A stretch of 43,301 bases of DNA from Clostridiales bacterium (GCA_029265435.1 JAJUJH010000005.1:1-43301), one strand, 5' to 3'; positions 21,164-30,754 are shown, counted from the stretch's first letter. Notes: generated by a model not told the origin, from the letters alone. A program made the numbers and translations.

Positions 21164-22135
21164 ATGGCTCAGATACTGTCTTTGCTTCAGGCGGCCATTG
21201 TGTTCGGTACGGTGATATTATTTGGTTCAGTCGGAGAAATTCTGACGGAGAAGTCCGGAAACCTGAATCTGGGCGTACCGGGAATCATGTATCTCGGAGG
21301 CATCGCGGGCCTTGCGGGTTCTTTTATGTATGAAACGGCTGCGGAAGTTCCAGTGCCTTGGGTCGGAATGGTGATCGCTCTTGCGTGTGCGTTGGCGGCG
21401 TCGCTGCTGGCAGGGCTGATATACAGCTTTCTGACGATCACGCTGCGTGCCAACCAGAACGTCACGGGCTTGACGCTGACCATTTTCGGCGGCGGTGTCG
21501 CGAACTTTTTCGGCGGCGCGCTCAACAATATGGCCGGAGGCGTGGGGCAGATATCCGTCGCGGCAACGAGCAGCGCATACCGCGCAACGTTGCCGTTTCT
21601 ATCAAGCATAGACGTTTTTTCCGCACTCGGCTTTATGGTTTATCTGGCGATTATACTGGCCTTTCTGGTCAGCTGGTTTCTCAACAAATCGCGCAAGGGC
21701 CTAAATCTCCGCGCGGTGGGTGAAAATCCCGCAACGGCGGATGCGGCGGGCATCAACGTGACCAAATACAAGTACTTTGCGACTTGTATCGGCGCGGCCA
21801 TTACCGGCCTTGGCGGTTTGTATTACGTAATGGACTATATAAAGGGCACATGGGCAATTGACGGCGGCATTGAAAAGCTCGGCTGGCTGGCCGTGGCGCT
21901 TGTGATATTCGCGCGCTGGAAGCCCAAGCACGCCATCTGGGGTTCTTATCTGTTTGGAGTATTGTTTTGGCTGTTCTTTTATATACCGGGCCTCACGCGC
22001 TCGTCGCAGGAGCTTTTCAAAATGCTGCCCTATCTGGTGACGATCGTTGTGCTGATCATCGTATCGATGCGCAGGAAGCGTGAGAATCGCCCGCCGGAAA
22101 GCCTCGGGCTTCCATACTTCCGCGAAGACAGATAA
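21164..22135 (+). CDS. ABC transporter permease (BPD_transp_2 family)
   Basis: GSVGEILTEKSGNLNLGVPGIMYLGGIAGLAG; LNLRAVGENPATADAAGINVTKYKY. Confidence 0.92.
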   Translation: MAQILSLLQAAIVFGTVILFGSVGEILTEKSGNLNLGVPGIMYLGGIAGLAGSFMYETAAEVPVPWVGMVIALACALAASLLAGLIYSFLTITLRANQNVTGLTLTIFGGGVANFFGGALNNMAGGVGQISVAATSSAYRATLPFLSSIDVFSALGFMVYLAIILAFLVSWFLNKSRKGLNLRAVGENPATADAAGINVTKYKYFATCIGAAITGLGGLYYVMDYIKGTWAIDGGIEKLGWLAVALVIFARWKPKHAIWGSYLFGVLFWLFFYIPGLTRSSQELFKMLPYLVTIVVLIIVSMRRKRENRPPESLGLPYFREDR

Positions 22136-22155
22136 GCAGACCATATTTGATGCAA

Positions 22156-22185
22156 AAAAGGCTTTGGCTTGTGTCAGAGCCTTTT
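22156..22185. terminator. Bidirectional terminator between convergent permease and fumarase genes
   Basis: AAAAGGCTTTG-gcttgtgt-CAGAGCCTTTT, A tract and T tract on either side; ends at the fumarase stop. Confidence 0.8.
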
Positions 22186-22186
22186 A

Positions 22187-22711
22187 TTATCGGTCGTATA
22201 CGCTGCTGCCGCGGCTGTCGACGGCGACAATGAGCGGCACATGGTCAAAAGTCAGACGACGGATCGCTTCCGCGCCGAGATCGGGAAACGCGACGAGCTG
22301 CGCCTCGATAATATGCGAAGCAATCAGCGCGCCTGCGCCGCCCACAGCCGCAAAGTAAACGGCGTTGTTGCGCACAATGGCCTCGCGCACCTCGGGAGAA
22401 ACCGGCCCTTTGCCGATCACGAAATGCAGACCCATATCGTAAAGCATGGGAGCATAAGCGTTCATACGTGACGAGGTGGTGGGGCCGCACGAGTTGATGA
22501 CGCGCCCGGGCATATCCGGGCACGGTCCTGCATAATAGATGCCGCTTCCGGACACTTCAAACGGCAGCGCTTCGCCGTTTCGGATCATTTCATACAGCCG
22601 CGCGTGCGCCGCATCGCGGGCGGTGTAAACAGTTCCCGAAAGCGTTACGCTCATTCCGGCGCGAAGATTTTTTCGTATATCGGCGCTCAACGGTGTGGTC
22701 AAATCGGTCAT
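22187..22711 (-). CDS. Fumarate hydratase class I, beta subunit (C-terminal type)
   Basis: LRAGMSVTLSGTVYTARDAAHARLYEMI...GPCPDMPGRVINSCGPTTSSRMNAYAP; paired with alpha subunit. Confidence 0.92.
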   Translation of the reverse strand: MTDLTTPLSADIRKNLRAGMSVTLSGTVYTARDAAHARLYEMIRNGEALPFEVSGSGIYYAGPCPDMPGRVINSCGPTTSSRMNAYAPMLYDMGLHFVIGKGPVSPEVREAIVRNNAVYFAAVGGAGALIASHIIEAQLVAFPDLGAEAIRRLTFDHVPLIVAVDSRGSSVYDR

Positions 22712-22720
22712 ATCGGCTCC

Positions 22721-23557
22721 TTAAAGCGTAATGCTTGCGTGGCGCGCCGCATGGCACTGGAAGTTGACGGCCACGGGCAGCCCCGCAATATGTGTAGGGT
22801 AAGCGCTAATGTGAACGGCGAAACAGTAGCTGCCGCCGCCGAAACCCATTGCGCCTATGCCAAGCGCGTTGATATCGTTTTTGAGCTCGGCTTCCAGACC
22901 CGCGAGAAACGGATCGGGATTCACGCTGCCGATTTCGCGCAGCAATTGTTTTTTAGCCATCAGCGCGCACTTTTCAAATGTGCCGCCTATGCCGACGCCG
23001 ATTACGACGGGCGGGCATGGGCTGCCCCCCGCGGCTTTCACGCTTTCGATGACAAAGCTCTTTATGCCGCTTAAACCGTCGCTCGGCTTGAGCATCGCGA
23101 TCCTGCTCATGTTTTCACTGCCGAATCCTTTGGGCGCGGCGCTGATTTTAAGACCGTCGCCCGAAACGATATCGTAATGGATGACGGCCGGCGTGTTGTC
23201 ATTCGTGTTTTTGCGGCTGATCGGGTTAAGAACGGACTTTCGCAAATAGCCCGTGTCATAGGCTTCGCGCACGCCCGCGTTGACGGCATCTTCAAGGCTG
23301 CCGCTGATATGCACGTCCTGTCCGATCTCGATAAAAACCACGGCCATACCCGTATCCTGGCAGTATGGCATATGCGTCTCTTTGGCGATCCTGGCATTGA
23401 GCAAAAGCTGACGCAGCCCTTCCTTGGCGGGCGCGCACGTTTCATTCTCATAGGCGTTTTTGATGGCATCCAAAACATCGGCGCCCGGCATGCGGCAGGC
23501 TTCAAGAAAAAGGCTTTTGACGGCGGCGGTAATCTCGGCGGCTTCAATGTTTCTCAT
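22721..23557 (-). CDS. Fumarate hydratase class I, alpha subunit
   Basis: LLNARIAKETHMPYCQDTGMAVVFIEIGQDVHISG; NTNDNTPAVIHYDIVSGDGLKISAAPKGFGSENMSRIAMLKPSDG; GGSPCPPVVIGVGIGGTFEKCALMAK. Confidence 0.94.
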   Translation of the reverse strand: MRNIEAAEITAAVKSLFLEACRMPGADVLDAIKNAYENETCAPAKEGLRQLLLNARIAKETHMPYCQDTGMAVVFIEIGQDVHISGSLEDAVNAGVREAYDTGYLRKSVLNPISRKNTNDNTPAVIHYDIVSGDGLKISAAPKGFGSENMSRIAMLKPSDGLSGIKSFVIESVKAAGGSPCPPVVIGVGIGGTFEKCALMAKKQLLREIGSVNPDPFLAGLEAELKNDINALGIGAMGFGGGSYCFAVHISAYPTHIAGLPVAVNFQCHAARHASITL

Positions 23558-23581
23558 GCGGTTCTCCTCCCGTTTGCGTCA

Positions 23582-26500
23582 TCAGCCGTTCGGAAACAGC
23601 TCAGCGATCTTCTCATCTGAAAGATTGAAATAAGACTGAAGGCCCTTGATCGCGTAATGACGCCTGTTCTCTATGTTGCTGCGAAGCTTGCGGATATTGT
23701 TCTCCCAGCTGCTCATAGACGATGGGCGCCCCCATTTTTGTATTGTGCGCGGCATCTCGCTCCGTATTGAGTCCGTCAAGCTGTCGTAAAGAGAAAGAAG
23801 CTTGTCGGTGGTGAGCACCGTATTCAGCACCTGCGCGTATCGCTTCACAAACGCGTCGCACCAGGCCTGATTCTTCCTGAAGCCATAGTAAAGCCCCATA
23901 TCAAAAAAGTATTGCTTGCCGTCTTCATGCAGCGGTCCTAAAATGCCGGTTGAACTGAAAATCGAGCCGAAATTTGAGGCGCTTGCGCTTCCAAGCGCCA
24001 AATCAAGGTCGTAAAACAAAGGACGCCACTTGAGCGTGTTATCCGACGTGTGGGCGTATTTCTGGTTGTAATAATCCGAACTGTTAAAAAAGTGTATGGC
24101 GATCAGATAGTCCATGAAGTAATCGGAATCCGCAATCTCGGTGTATTTGGCAAACTGCTCGTCGCTTGCCGTGTTGCCTCTGGCTATCGAGAAAACGCGG
24201 TTGATGCTGGCCTGCTGGCCGACAAAAATCCACTGGTTGCGCGCCATTTCCACCTTGTCCGCATCGATTCCATGTTTTGCGGCAAGATAATCCTCGTTCT
24301 GGTTTTCTTTGAATTCATAGAGTCCGTAATATTGCCCGTTGATATAGACGACGACGAATTTCGACTGCATATTGTCGATATTCATGCCGTTGACAGCCAT
24401 TTGAAAGTAAACGTCTCGAAGCCGCGTATTGTCCTGATCCTGCCCCATATTGCGCAGAGACAGCGATTTGAACGTTGTGATGCCGTAGCCTTCGAAAAAC
24501 GGATATGTGACGGCGCTTTGGCCGTAGCCGCCGCGCAGATAAAGATTGATGGACTTCTGCGGATACTGACGCGTCCCTGCGCCCGCTAGCCGAAAGCCGG
24601 CAGGAAACCGGACGCCGAGAGTGCCGTCCGCTTCGTAGTATTCCACATATCCCGCGCGTTCTTTTCCGTCACCGCGCTCCTGGCTTGAAAACACATAACT
24701 TTTATCGCTTTCGGATATCGAAAGACAAACCACTGGAAGCGAATGCTTTTCTTCAAAAAGATATGTCGCCACGGTTTCATTGCTGGAAAGCTTGCCGGGC
24801 GCCGCTGCGATTGCGCGCACGGTCTGAGTGGAGGATATGGTGATCGGCCCTGTATACGGCGTGGAGCTTTCGGACGGTGTGGACCCGTCCAGCGTGTAGT
24901 AAACGGTTTCTCCCGCCTTTGCTGTGATTTCAAGTGTGATAGGCGCAGAATGGTAGCCGCCGTTTACCGAAAAAAACGGCGCGTTGCAGTATCCGCTGAT
25001 CGTATCGGCGGTGTTCGCCGCGCCCGGTGTGGGCGTGCTGAAAAAAGCCGTTGTGACGGTTTCGCCGCTTGTGAGCCTGCCCTTGGATATGCCGGGACGC
25101 AACACGCCGGTATTAAGCTGGTCAAGTACAAGACCCTGCGGATTCGACAGATAAACCGTCTCACCCGAAAGCGATATATGAAGCTCGTCTGTTGCGTCGC
25201 CGTTTTGAAAACGGTCGATCTTGATATAGCCGCCGGCACTGACGGATGCGCTTCCGATCTGCCATTTTTTCAGGTTTTTGCGCGAATCCGACAGGTAATA
25301 GCCCGATATGTCGATATCGGATTGTGTGCCGTTGTAAAGCTCGATCCAGTCGCTTTGACCGTCTTTGGCCTTACTGACGCTCGACACCTCGCTGATGATA
25401 AGATAAGAAGTGCCGCCTGCGGCGGCAATTTCCGTGAAACCCTGTGTGCTGTTGGCGGCAAGCGGCGTCGGCATTGGGAAGTACTGCCATGTTCCGTCTG
25501 CGGTCCGTCCGTAAGACACGTTGTCCTTGCTTTGGGCGGGCAGGTCCACCGTTTGTACCGTACAGGACGCGATATCGGTGAGAAAAAGCTGTGTTTCATC
25601 GCTGCCGATTTTGAAGTTGGCATGAAGCTCCGAGCCGATCCTGTCTTTTCCCGAAAGGTAAACGAGCGCGTAGCCGCCGGGCGCGATCTCTGCGTCGGGC
25701 AGCCGGTACTTCAACAGCCTGTCTTTGTTGTCGGAAAGCGCATAGTCCGAAAGGTTCACGGTTTTATCGGACGTGTTGAAAAGCTCGACCCACGGCGAGC
25801 GATCGCCGTCTTCGTCGATGATGGAAAAGCTGTTCTTAAGCAGTATCTCATCGACGATGACATCGCCGGCACCGTCCGAAATGGCGATTGAATCCAAACA
25901 TTCCGTATCGTTGGCTTCGCCGGGTGTTGAGCGCATATAATAGACGGTATTGCCGTTATCGCTTCGGCCTGCGGAAATGCCTGCGGGCGAGGCGGCGTCC
26001 CATGTGATTCTATCGACGACGTTTCCGAATACGTCAAGAAGCGCCACGGTGGTTTCCTCACTGCCGATTTTAAACGGCACCTCGGCATCTCCGGCTGAGC
26101 CCGTAAACCGAATGACCGCGTATTGTCCGGCCTCGAGCGTCATTTTCGGCAGCTTGGCTTTTTTGGGGTTGGACAGATTCTCGGTGATATAGTATTGAGA
26201 GAGGTCGATCGGTTCGCTTCCCGTATTTGTCAGCTCAATCCACCCGTAAGGATCCGAATCGGATACGCTTTGCGGCAGTATTTCGCTGATTTTGAGAGAC
26301 GCGTCGATTTGGCCAGAGATTTCGTCGATGGAGGAGAAACCCTGCGCATCGTTCGCAGCGCCGGGCGTTGGACATGAGAAAAACTGGTATGAACCATCCT
26401 TGCCGATTCCGTATGAAATATCGGCTTCAAGCGCGGGAACAGATAGTCTTTGGAGCGTTCCGTGCGGTGCGGACAAAACCAGCTGTTCTCCGTTTTTGGA

Positions 26501-26854
26501 AAGCTTAAAGCCCGTACAGTAAATCTGGCTGCCCGCGTCTTCGGTTGCGGTGCAGCAGTAAACGATCATATAAGCGCCGGCTTCAATGGAAGCGCCGTCG
26601 GGGAACTCAAATTCGTTTTTGGATGCAACGATTGAATAGCCGCTCAAATCGATCATTTCGCCCGATGCGTTGTAAAGCTCTATCCAGTCCGGGTTGCCAA
26701 GCACAGGGTCTGTCAGCGAGCTGCTGTTGGAACTGACCACTTCGGATATATACAGGCCGGAGGGCGCCGCGCCGGATGCCGCTTGGGTGCATCCCGCAAG
26801 CGACGCAGCCGTCAGTATGACTGCCAAAACAAGAGAGTATAATCGCTTCATCAT
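23582..26854 (-). CDS. Lipoprotein with repeated lamin-tail domains, chitobiase-like domain and CotH kinase-like domain
   Basis: Signal and lipobox MMKRLYSLVLAVILTAASLAGC; repeated WIELYN..(G/S)..IDLSGY units; YYTLDGSTPSESSTPYTGPI; CotH-like FRLAGAGTRQYPQKSINLYLRGGYGQ and YDLDLALG. Start moved in from ORF 26992. Confidence 0.88.
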   Translation of the reverse strand: MMKRLYSLVLAVILTAASLAGCTQAASGAAPSGLYISEVVSSNSSSLTDPVLGNPDWIELYNASGEMIDLSGYSIVASKNEFEFPDGASIEAGAYMIVYCCTATEDAGSQIYCTGFKLSKNGEQLVLSAPHGTLQRLSVPALEADISYGIGKDGSYQFFSCPTPGAANDAQGFSSIDEISGQIDASLKISEILPQSVSDSDPYGWIELTNTGSEPIDLSQYYITENLSNPKKAKLPKMTLEAGQYAVIRFTGSAGDAEVPFKIGSEETTVALLDVFGNVVDRITWDAASPAGISAGRSDNGNTVYYMRSTPGEANDTECLDSIAISDGAGDVIVDEILLKNSFSIIDEDGDRSPWVELFNTSDKTVNLSDYALSDNKDRLLKYRLPDAEIAPGGYALVYLSGKDRIGSELHANFKIGSDETQLFLTDIASCTVQTVDLPAQSKDNVSYGRTADGTWQYFPMPTPLAANSTQGFTEIAAAGGTSYLIISEVSSVSKAKDGQSDWIELYNGTQSDIDISGYYLSDSRKNLKKWQIGSASVSAGGYIKIDRFQNGDATDELHISLSGETVYLSNPQGLVLDQLNTGVLRPGISKGRLTSGETVTTAFFSTPTPGAANTADTISGYCNAPFFSVNGGYHSAPITLEITAKAGETVYYTLDGSTPSESSTPYTGPITISSTQTVRAIAAAPGKLSSNETVATYLFEEKHSLPVVCLSISESDKSYVFSSQERGDGKERAGYVEYYEADGTLGVRFPAGFRLAGAGTRQYPQKSINLYLRGGYGQSAVTYPFFEGYGITTFKSLSLRNMGQDQDNTRLRDVYFQMAVNGMNIDNMQSKFVVVYINGQYYGLYEFKENQNEDYLAAKHGIDADKVEMARNQWIFVGQQASINRVFSIARGNTASDEQFAKYTEIADSDYFMDYLIAIHFFNSSDYYNQKYAHTSDNTLKWRPLFYDLDLALGSASASNFGSIFSSTGILGPLHEDGKQYFFDMGLYYGFRKNQAWCDAFVKRYAQVLNTVLTTDKLLSLYDSLTDSIRSEMPRTIQKWGRPSSMSSWENNIRKLRSNIENRRHYAIKGLQSYFNLSDEKIAELFPNG

Positions 26855-27012
26855 TTTCCCGCTTTTTAAGACAAAATTTCGTGATGCAAGTATTATAATA
26901 CATATTATAGTAATGAACAATGGCTTTGTAGACTTTGAGCGACAATTCACAATCATTTCATTATTCTGTGACTTGCCGCAGTATGCCGCCACATTTTTAC
27001 ATCAATTGCGGC

Positions 27013-27040
27013 TTGACTTTTGTTGCGTATATGTTATAAT
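27013..27040 (+). promoter_or_regulatory. tRNA-Leu promoter
   Basis: TTGACT-16 bp-TATAAT, about 19 bp before the tRNA. Confidence 0.8.
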
Positions 27041-27058
27041 CTCATCTGCGGCAAAAAT

Positions 27059-27143
27059 GCGAGGGTGGCGGAACTGGCAGACGCGCACGTTTGAGGGGCG
27101 TGTGGTGTATACCGTAGGGGTTCAAGTCCCCTTCCTCGCACCA
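27059..27143 (+). tRNA. tRNA-Leu (anticodon GAG)
   Basis: 85 nt with encoded CCA; acceptor GCGAGGG/TCCTCGC; anticodon stem CACGT/GCGTG with loop TTGAGGG; long variable arm; T arm AGGGG-TTCAAGT-CCCCT. Confidence 0.95.
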
Positions 27144-27285
27144 TTGAAATCGAAGGCTCGTGAATGCGGGTCTTTTGTTTTGTTTAAGCGTCACAAAGAC
27201 GCGGCATAACTACCGATACAAACATGCTCTCTTTTCACCGACAGAATAACCGTACGACAATCTGAAACAGAATATTGGTTGAAGC

Positions 27286-27308
27286 TTATTAATAATGTGT
27301 ATTAATAA
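27286..27308. promoter_or_regulatory. Perfect inverted repeat upstream of the Nramp gene (candidate operator)
   Basis: TTATTAATA-ATGTG-TATTAATAA, 9-bp perfect arms, 17 bp before the ATG. Confidence 0.55.
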
Positions 27309-27325
27309 AGAAAAGGGAGACGCCA

Positions 27326-28582
27326 ATGTGCCGCTTGCAGAATAAACAAGAGAAGCCGAATGGAAAAAGGCCGTACAGCGCGAGGGAGATTCTGAAATAC
27401 ATCGGCCCCGGTTTGCTTGTGACCGTAGGCTTTATTGATCCCGGCAACTGGGCATCCAACATATCGGCCGGCAGCGATTACGGATATACGCTGCTTTGGA
27501 TGGTCACGCTGTCCACGATCATGCTGATACTGCTTCAGCATAATGTGGCGCATCTTGGCATCGCGACAGGCGACTGCCTTGCCGAAGCGGCGTCGAAGCA
27601 TTTAAGGCCTGCCGTTTCGCGGACGCTGCTGGCAACCGCCGTGCTGGCCTCGGTATCCACAGCGCTTGCGGAGATACTTGGAGGCGCAATCGCGCTGGAG
27701 CTGCTTTTTGGGCTGCCGATCCGTCTCGGCGCGGTGATGGTGTTGGTTTTGGTGCTCTGGCTGCTATTGACCAATTCGTATAGACGGCTCGAGAAATTCA
27801 TCATCGGATTTGTCTCAATCATCGGGTTTTCGTTTTTATACGAGCTCAGTATTGTGAATGTGGATTGGGGTCAGGCGGCGCAAGGGTGGGTGATGCCGGC
27901 GTTTCCGCACGGTTCAATGCCCGTTATCATGGCGGTGCTGGGCGCGGTGGTGATGCCGCACAACCTGTTTCTGCATTCCGAGGTCATACAAAGCCGAGAG
28001 TGGAACAAGAAGGACCCGGCTGTGATCAAAAAGCAGCTGAGGTTTGAGTTTGTGGATACGCTTTTTTCAATGGTGATTGGATGGTGTATTAACAGCGCAA
28101 TGATCATATTGGCCGCGGCCGCATTTTTCAGCAGAGGCGCTTCGGTGACGGAGCTTTCACAGGCGCAGCGGATACTGGAGCCGATGCTCGGCAAGGGTGC
28201 GGCAGTGGTGTTCGGCGTCGCGCTTTTGTTTTCGGGCATATCGTCTGCCACAACGGCCGGCATGGCGGGCGGCACGATCATTGCGGGCTTTTTCAAGCAG
28301 CCGTATGATATCAAGCAGAAGCATACGAAGTTTGGAGTTGCCGCCATACTCGCAGCCGCCACATCCGCCATATTCCTTATTTCCGATCCGTTTCAGGGGC
28401 TTGTTTACTCGCAGATGTTTTTGAGCATACAGCTGCCGTTCACGATATTTTTGCAGATCTATCTCACATCGTCGAAAAGGGTCATGGGGGAATACAGAAA
28501 CTCCGCGGCGCATCAGGCTGTGCTGATCGTGATTGCCGCGGCGGTCACTGCGCTCAACATCATGCTGATAATAAGCCTCTGA
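27326..28582 (+). CDS. Nramp family divalent metal (Mn/Fe) transporter
   Basis: IGPGLLVTVGFIDPGNWASNISAGSDYGY (Nramp DPGN) and VVMPHNLFLHSEVIQSR (MPHN). Confidence 0.93.
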   Translation: MCRLQNKQEKPNGKRPYSAREILKYIGPGLLVTVGFIDPGNWASNISAGSDYGYTLLWMVTLSTIMLILLQHNVAHLGIATGDCLAEAASKHLRPAVSRTLLATAVLASVSTALAEILGGAIALELLFGLPIRLGAVMVLVLVLWLLLTNSYRRLEKFIIGFVSIIGFSFLYELSIVNVDWGQAAQGWVMPAFPHGSMPVIMAVLGAVVMPHNLFLHSEVIQSREWNKKDPAVIKKQLRFEFVDTLFSMVIGWCINSAMIILAAAAFFSRGASVTELSQAQRILEPMLGKGAAVVFGVALLFSGISSATTAGMAGGTIIAGFFKQPYDIKQKHTKFGVAAILAAATSAIFLISDPFQGLVYSQMFLSIQLPFTIFLQIYLTSSKRVMGEYRNSAAHQAVLIVIAAAVTALNIMLIISL

Positions 28583-28738
28583 TTCATTTGAGCAAGAATG
28601 CGGTTTTGGTGAGCAGCTCGTCGTCGGGCATTACGCTCTGATGATATTTCCTGATTATGTTTTTCTATACCGCCATAATCGATATCCGGCCATGTTCCAA
28701 ACCAGTGGCTGGAAATAAAAAATAGTCAAAATGCCCTA

Positions 28739-28767
28739 TTGCGCGCCTGACGAAAATACGCTATAAT
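28739..28767 (+). promoter_or_regulatory. tRNA-Ala promoter
   Basis: TTGCGC-17 bp-TATAAT. Confidence 0.6.
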
Positions 28768-28781
28768 ACGTTTCTGGACAT

Positions 28782-28857
28782 GGGGCATTGGCTCAGCTGG
28801 TAGAGCGCTGCGTTCGCAATGCAGAGGTCAGCGGTTCGATCCCGCTATGCTCCACCA
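28782..28857 (+). tRNA. tRNA-Ala (anticodon CGC)
   Basis: 76 nt with CCA; cloverleaf folds by hand; anticodon loop TTCGCAA; G3-U70 pair, the alanine identity element. Confidence 0.96.
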
Positions 28858-28893
28858 AAGGCATCGGAGAGATCCGGAGCCTTTTTTATTTTC
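28856..28893 (+). terminator. Terminator after tRNA-Ala
   Basis: AAAGGC-at-CGGA-gaga-TCCG-ga-GCCTTTTTTATTTT. Confidence 0.7.
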
Positions 28894-28950
28894 CCGACAG
28901 GGCCTGTTCTTGGGTTTAATCGGTTGCCAATAAGCCCCTTATTCTGATAG

Positions 28951-28970
28951 TATACGTTTAGAAACGCATA
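28951..28970. promoter_or_regulatory. Palindrome upstream of adenine deaminase (candidate operator)
   Basis: TATaCGTTTAGAAACGcATA, one mismatched pair; overlaps a possible -10 (TAGTAT). Confidence 0.4.
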
Positions 28971-29002
28971 TCTAAATTCATTTTTACAGAAGGTGATTAT
29001 CA

Positions 29003-30733
29003 ATGGAATCCAGTCAGCTCAAAAAGCTCGTTGACACAGCCGCGGGCAGAATACCTGCCGATACCGTGATTAAAAATTGCAGGGTTGTTGATGTTTTCAA
29101 TTCCGCCGTTGTGGAGGGGGACATTGCAATATGCGGCGGACAGATCGCGGGCGTGGGGCGATACGACGGGCTTCAAACCGTTGATGCGAACGGCCTTTAT
29201 GCCGCGCCGGGGTTTATTGACAGCCATATCCATATTGAATCGTCATATGTGAGTCCGGAGGAATTGGGCAGGCTCATTGTGCCGCACGGCACCACCACGA
29301 TCATGGCCGATCCGCACGAAATCGCGAACGTATGCGGCCTGAGCGGCCTGCAATACATGGCCGAAGCGTCAAAAAAAACGGCGCTGGATATCAAAATGAT
29401 GATGCCTTCCTGTGTGCCTGCCACACCGTTTGAACACAGCGGCGCTCAGATCGAGGCGGAAGATATGGACGAATGGCTGTCGGGCGGCAGTATATTCGGA
29501 CTGGGCGAGTTTATGAACTTCCCCGGCGTGATCGGCGCCGACAGCCGAGTGCTGGCGAAGCTGGCCGCCGCGAAAAGATACGGAAGAATCATCGACGGGC
29601 ATTGCCCGGGCATTGCCGGCAATGAGCTCAACGCCTATGCGTCGGCGGGAATACGCACCGACCATGAATGCTCGACCGCGGAAGAAATGCTCGACCGCAT
29701 TTATAGAGGAATGTATGTGCTGATGCGCCAGGGTTCGGCGTGTCATAATCTTCCTGATCTGATCAAAGGGCTGACGCCCGCGAACAGCAGGCGCTGTCTT
29801 TTGTGCTCGGACGACTGCCAGCCGAAAACGATACTCAGCGACGGACATCTTGACCATCATCTGCGTATTTTGACAGGCGCGGGCATCGACCCCATCACCG
29901 CGATACAGATGGCCACTCTCAATGCGTCGGAGTGCTACGGCCTTGCCGACAGGGGCGCCATTGCGCCCGGCTTGCGCGCCGATATCGTTCTGCTCGGCGA
30001 TCTGGAACGTTTCAGAGTGGATAAGGTGTTTATTGCGGGAACGGAAGCGGCCGCCGGCGGCAGATATTTATTGCCTGTTGAAAGGCACGATATCTCTTTG
30101 ACAAAAGGCCGTTTTTATGTCAAGGATTTCTCAAAAGAAAAGCTGCGGCTGATTATCCGTTCAAACAAGGCGCACGTCATCGCCATGCGGCCCGGAGGCG
30201 TCGTGACGGGAAAGGAGATCGCGGAGGTCAAAACCGACGATAACGGAGAATTTATCTATGAGCCGGACAAAGACGTTGTCAAAATCGCCGTCGTCGAGCG
30301 CCATCAAAACACGGGAAACGTGTCCGTTGCGCTTTTGAAAGGATACGGCATCAAAAGGGGCGCTGTCGCTCTTTCCATCGCGCATGATTCTCACAACATC
30401 ATAACGGTGGGCGTGAACGATGACGATATGGCATTTGCCGTTCGGGAATTGATCAAGCAGGGCGGCGGCCTGATGCTTGCGCTCAACGGCCAGATCGTCG
30501 AAAGCATGCCAATGCCCATTGCGGGCCTCATGAGCGACCAAAGCGGAGAATGGGTCAAGGAAAAGCTCGAAAGCATTCATGACGCGGCAATCCATACGCT
30601 CGGCATATCCGGTCATGTGGAGCCTGTGATGACGCTGAGCTTTATGGCGCTGCCTGTGATTCCGGAGCTGAAGCTGACGGATATGGGGCTTTTTGACGTT
30701 GCGAAGTTCGGTTTTATTCCGATTGAAGCATAG
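29003..30733 (+). CDS. ade: Adenine deaminase
   Basis: YAAPGFIDSHIHIESSYVSPEELGRLIVPHGTTTIMADPHEIANVCG; CLLCSDDCQPKTILSDGHLDHHLR. Confidence 0.95.
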   Translation: MESSQLKKLVDTAAGRIPADTVIKNCRVVDVFNSAVVEGDIAICGGQIAGVGRYDGLQTVDANGLYAAPGFIDSHIHIESSYVSPEELGRLIVPHGTTTIMADPHEIANVCGLSGLQYMAEASKKTALDIKMMMPSCVPATPFEHSGAQIEAEDMDEWLSGGSIFGLGEFMNFPGVIGADSRVLAKLAAAKRYGRIIDGHCPGIAGNELNAYASAGIRTDHECSTAEEMLDRIYRGMYVLMRQGSACHNLPDLIKGLTPANSRRCLLCSDDCQPKTILSDGHLDHHLRILTGAGIDPITAIQMATLNASECYGLADRGAIAPGLRADIVLLGDLERFRVDKVFIAGTEAAAGGRYLLPVERHDISLTKGRFYVKDFSKEKLRLIIRSNKAHVIAMRPGGVVTGKEIAEVKTDDNGEFIYEPDKDVVKIAVVERHQNTGNVSVALLKGYGIKRGAVALSIAHDSHNIITVGVNDDDMAFAVRELIKQGGGLMLALNGQIVESMPMPIAGLMSDQSGEWVKEKLESIHDAAIHTLGISGHVEPVMTLSFMALPVIPELKLTDMGLFDVAKFGFIPIEA

Positions 30734-30754
30734 CAAAATAAAAAGGAGGCTGCG

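Noticed and set aside
24743-25891. 382-aa plus-strand ORF opposite the CotH lipoprotein
   Set aside because: The minus-strand frame has a signal peptide, repeated domains and CotH motifs; the plus-strand translation has none.
26694-27209. 171-aa plus-strand ORF containing tRNA-Leu
   Set aside because: Contains a complete tRNA gene and the antisense of the CotH signal region; not a real CDS.
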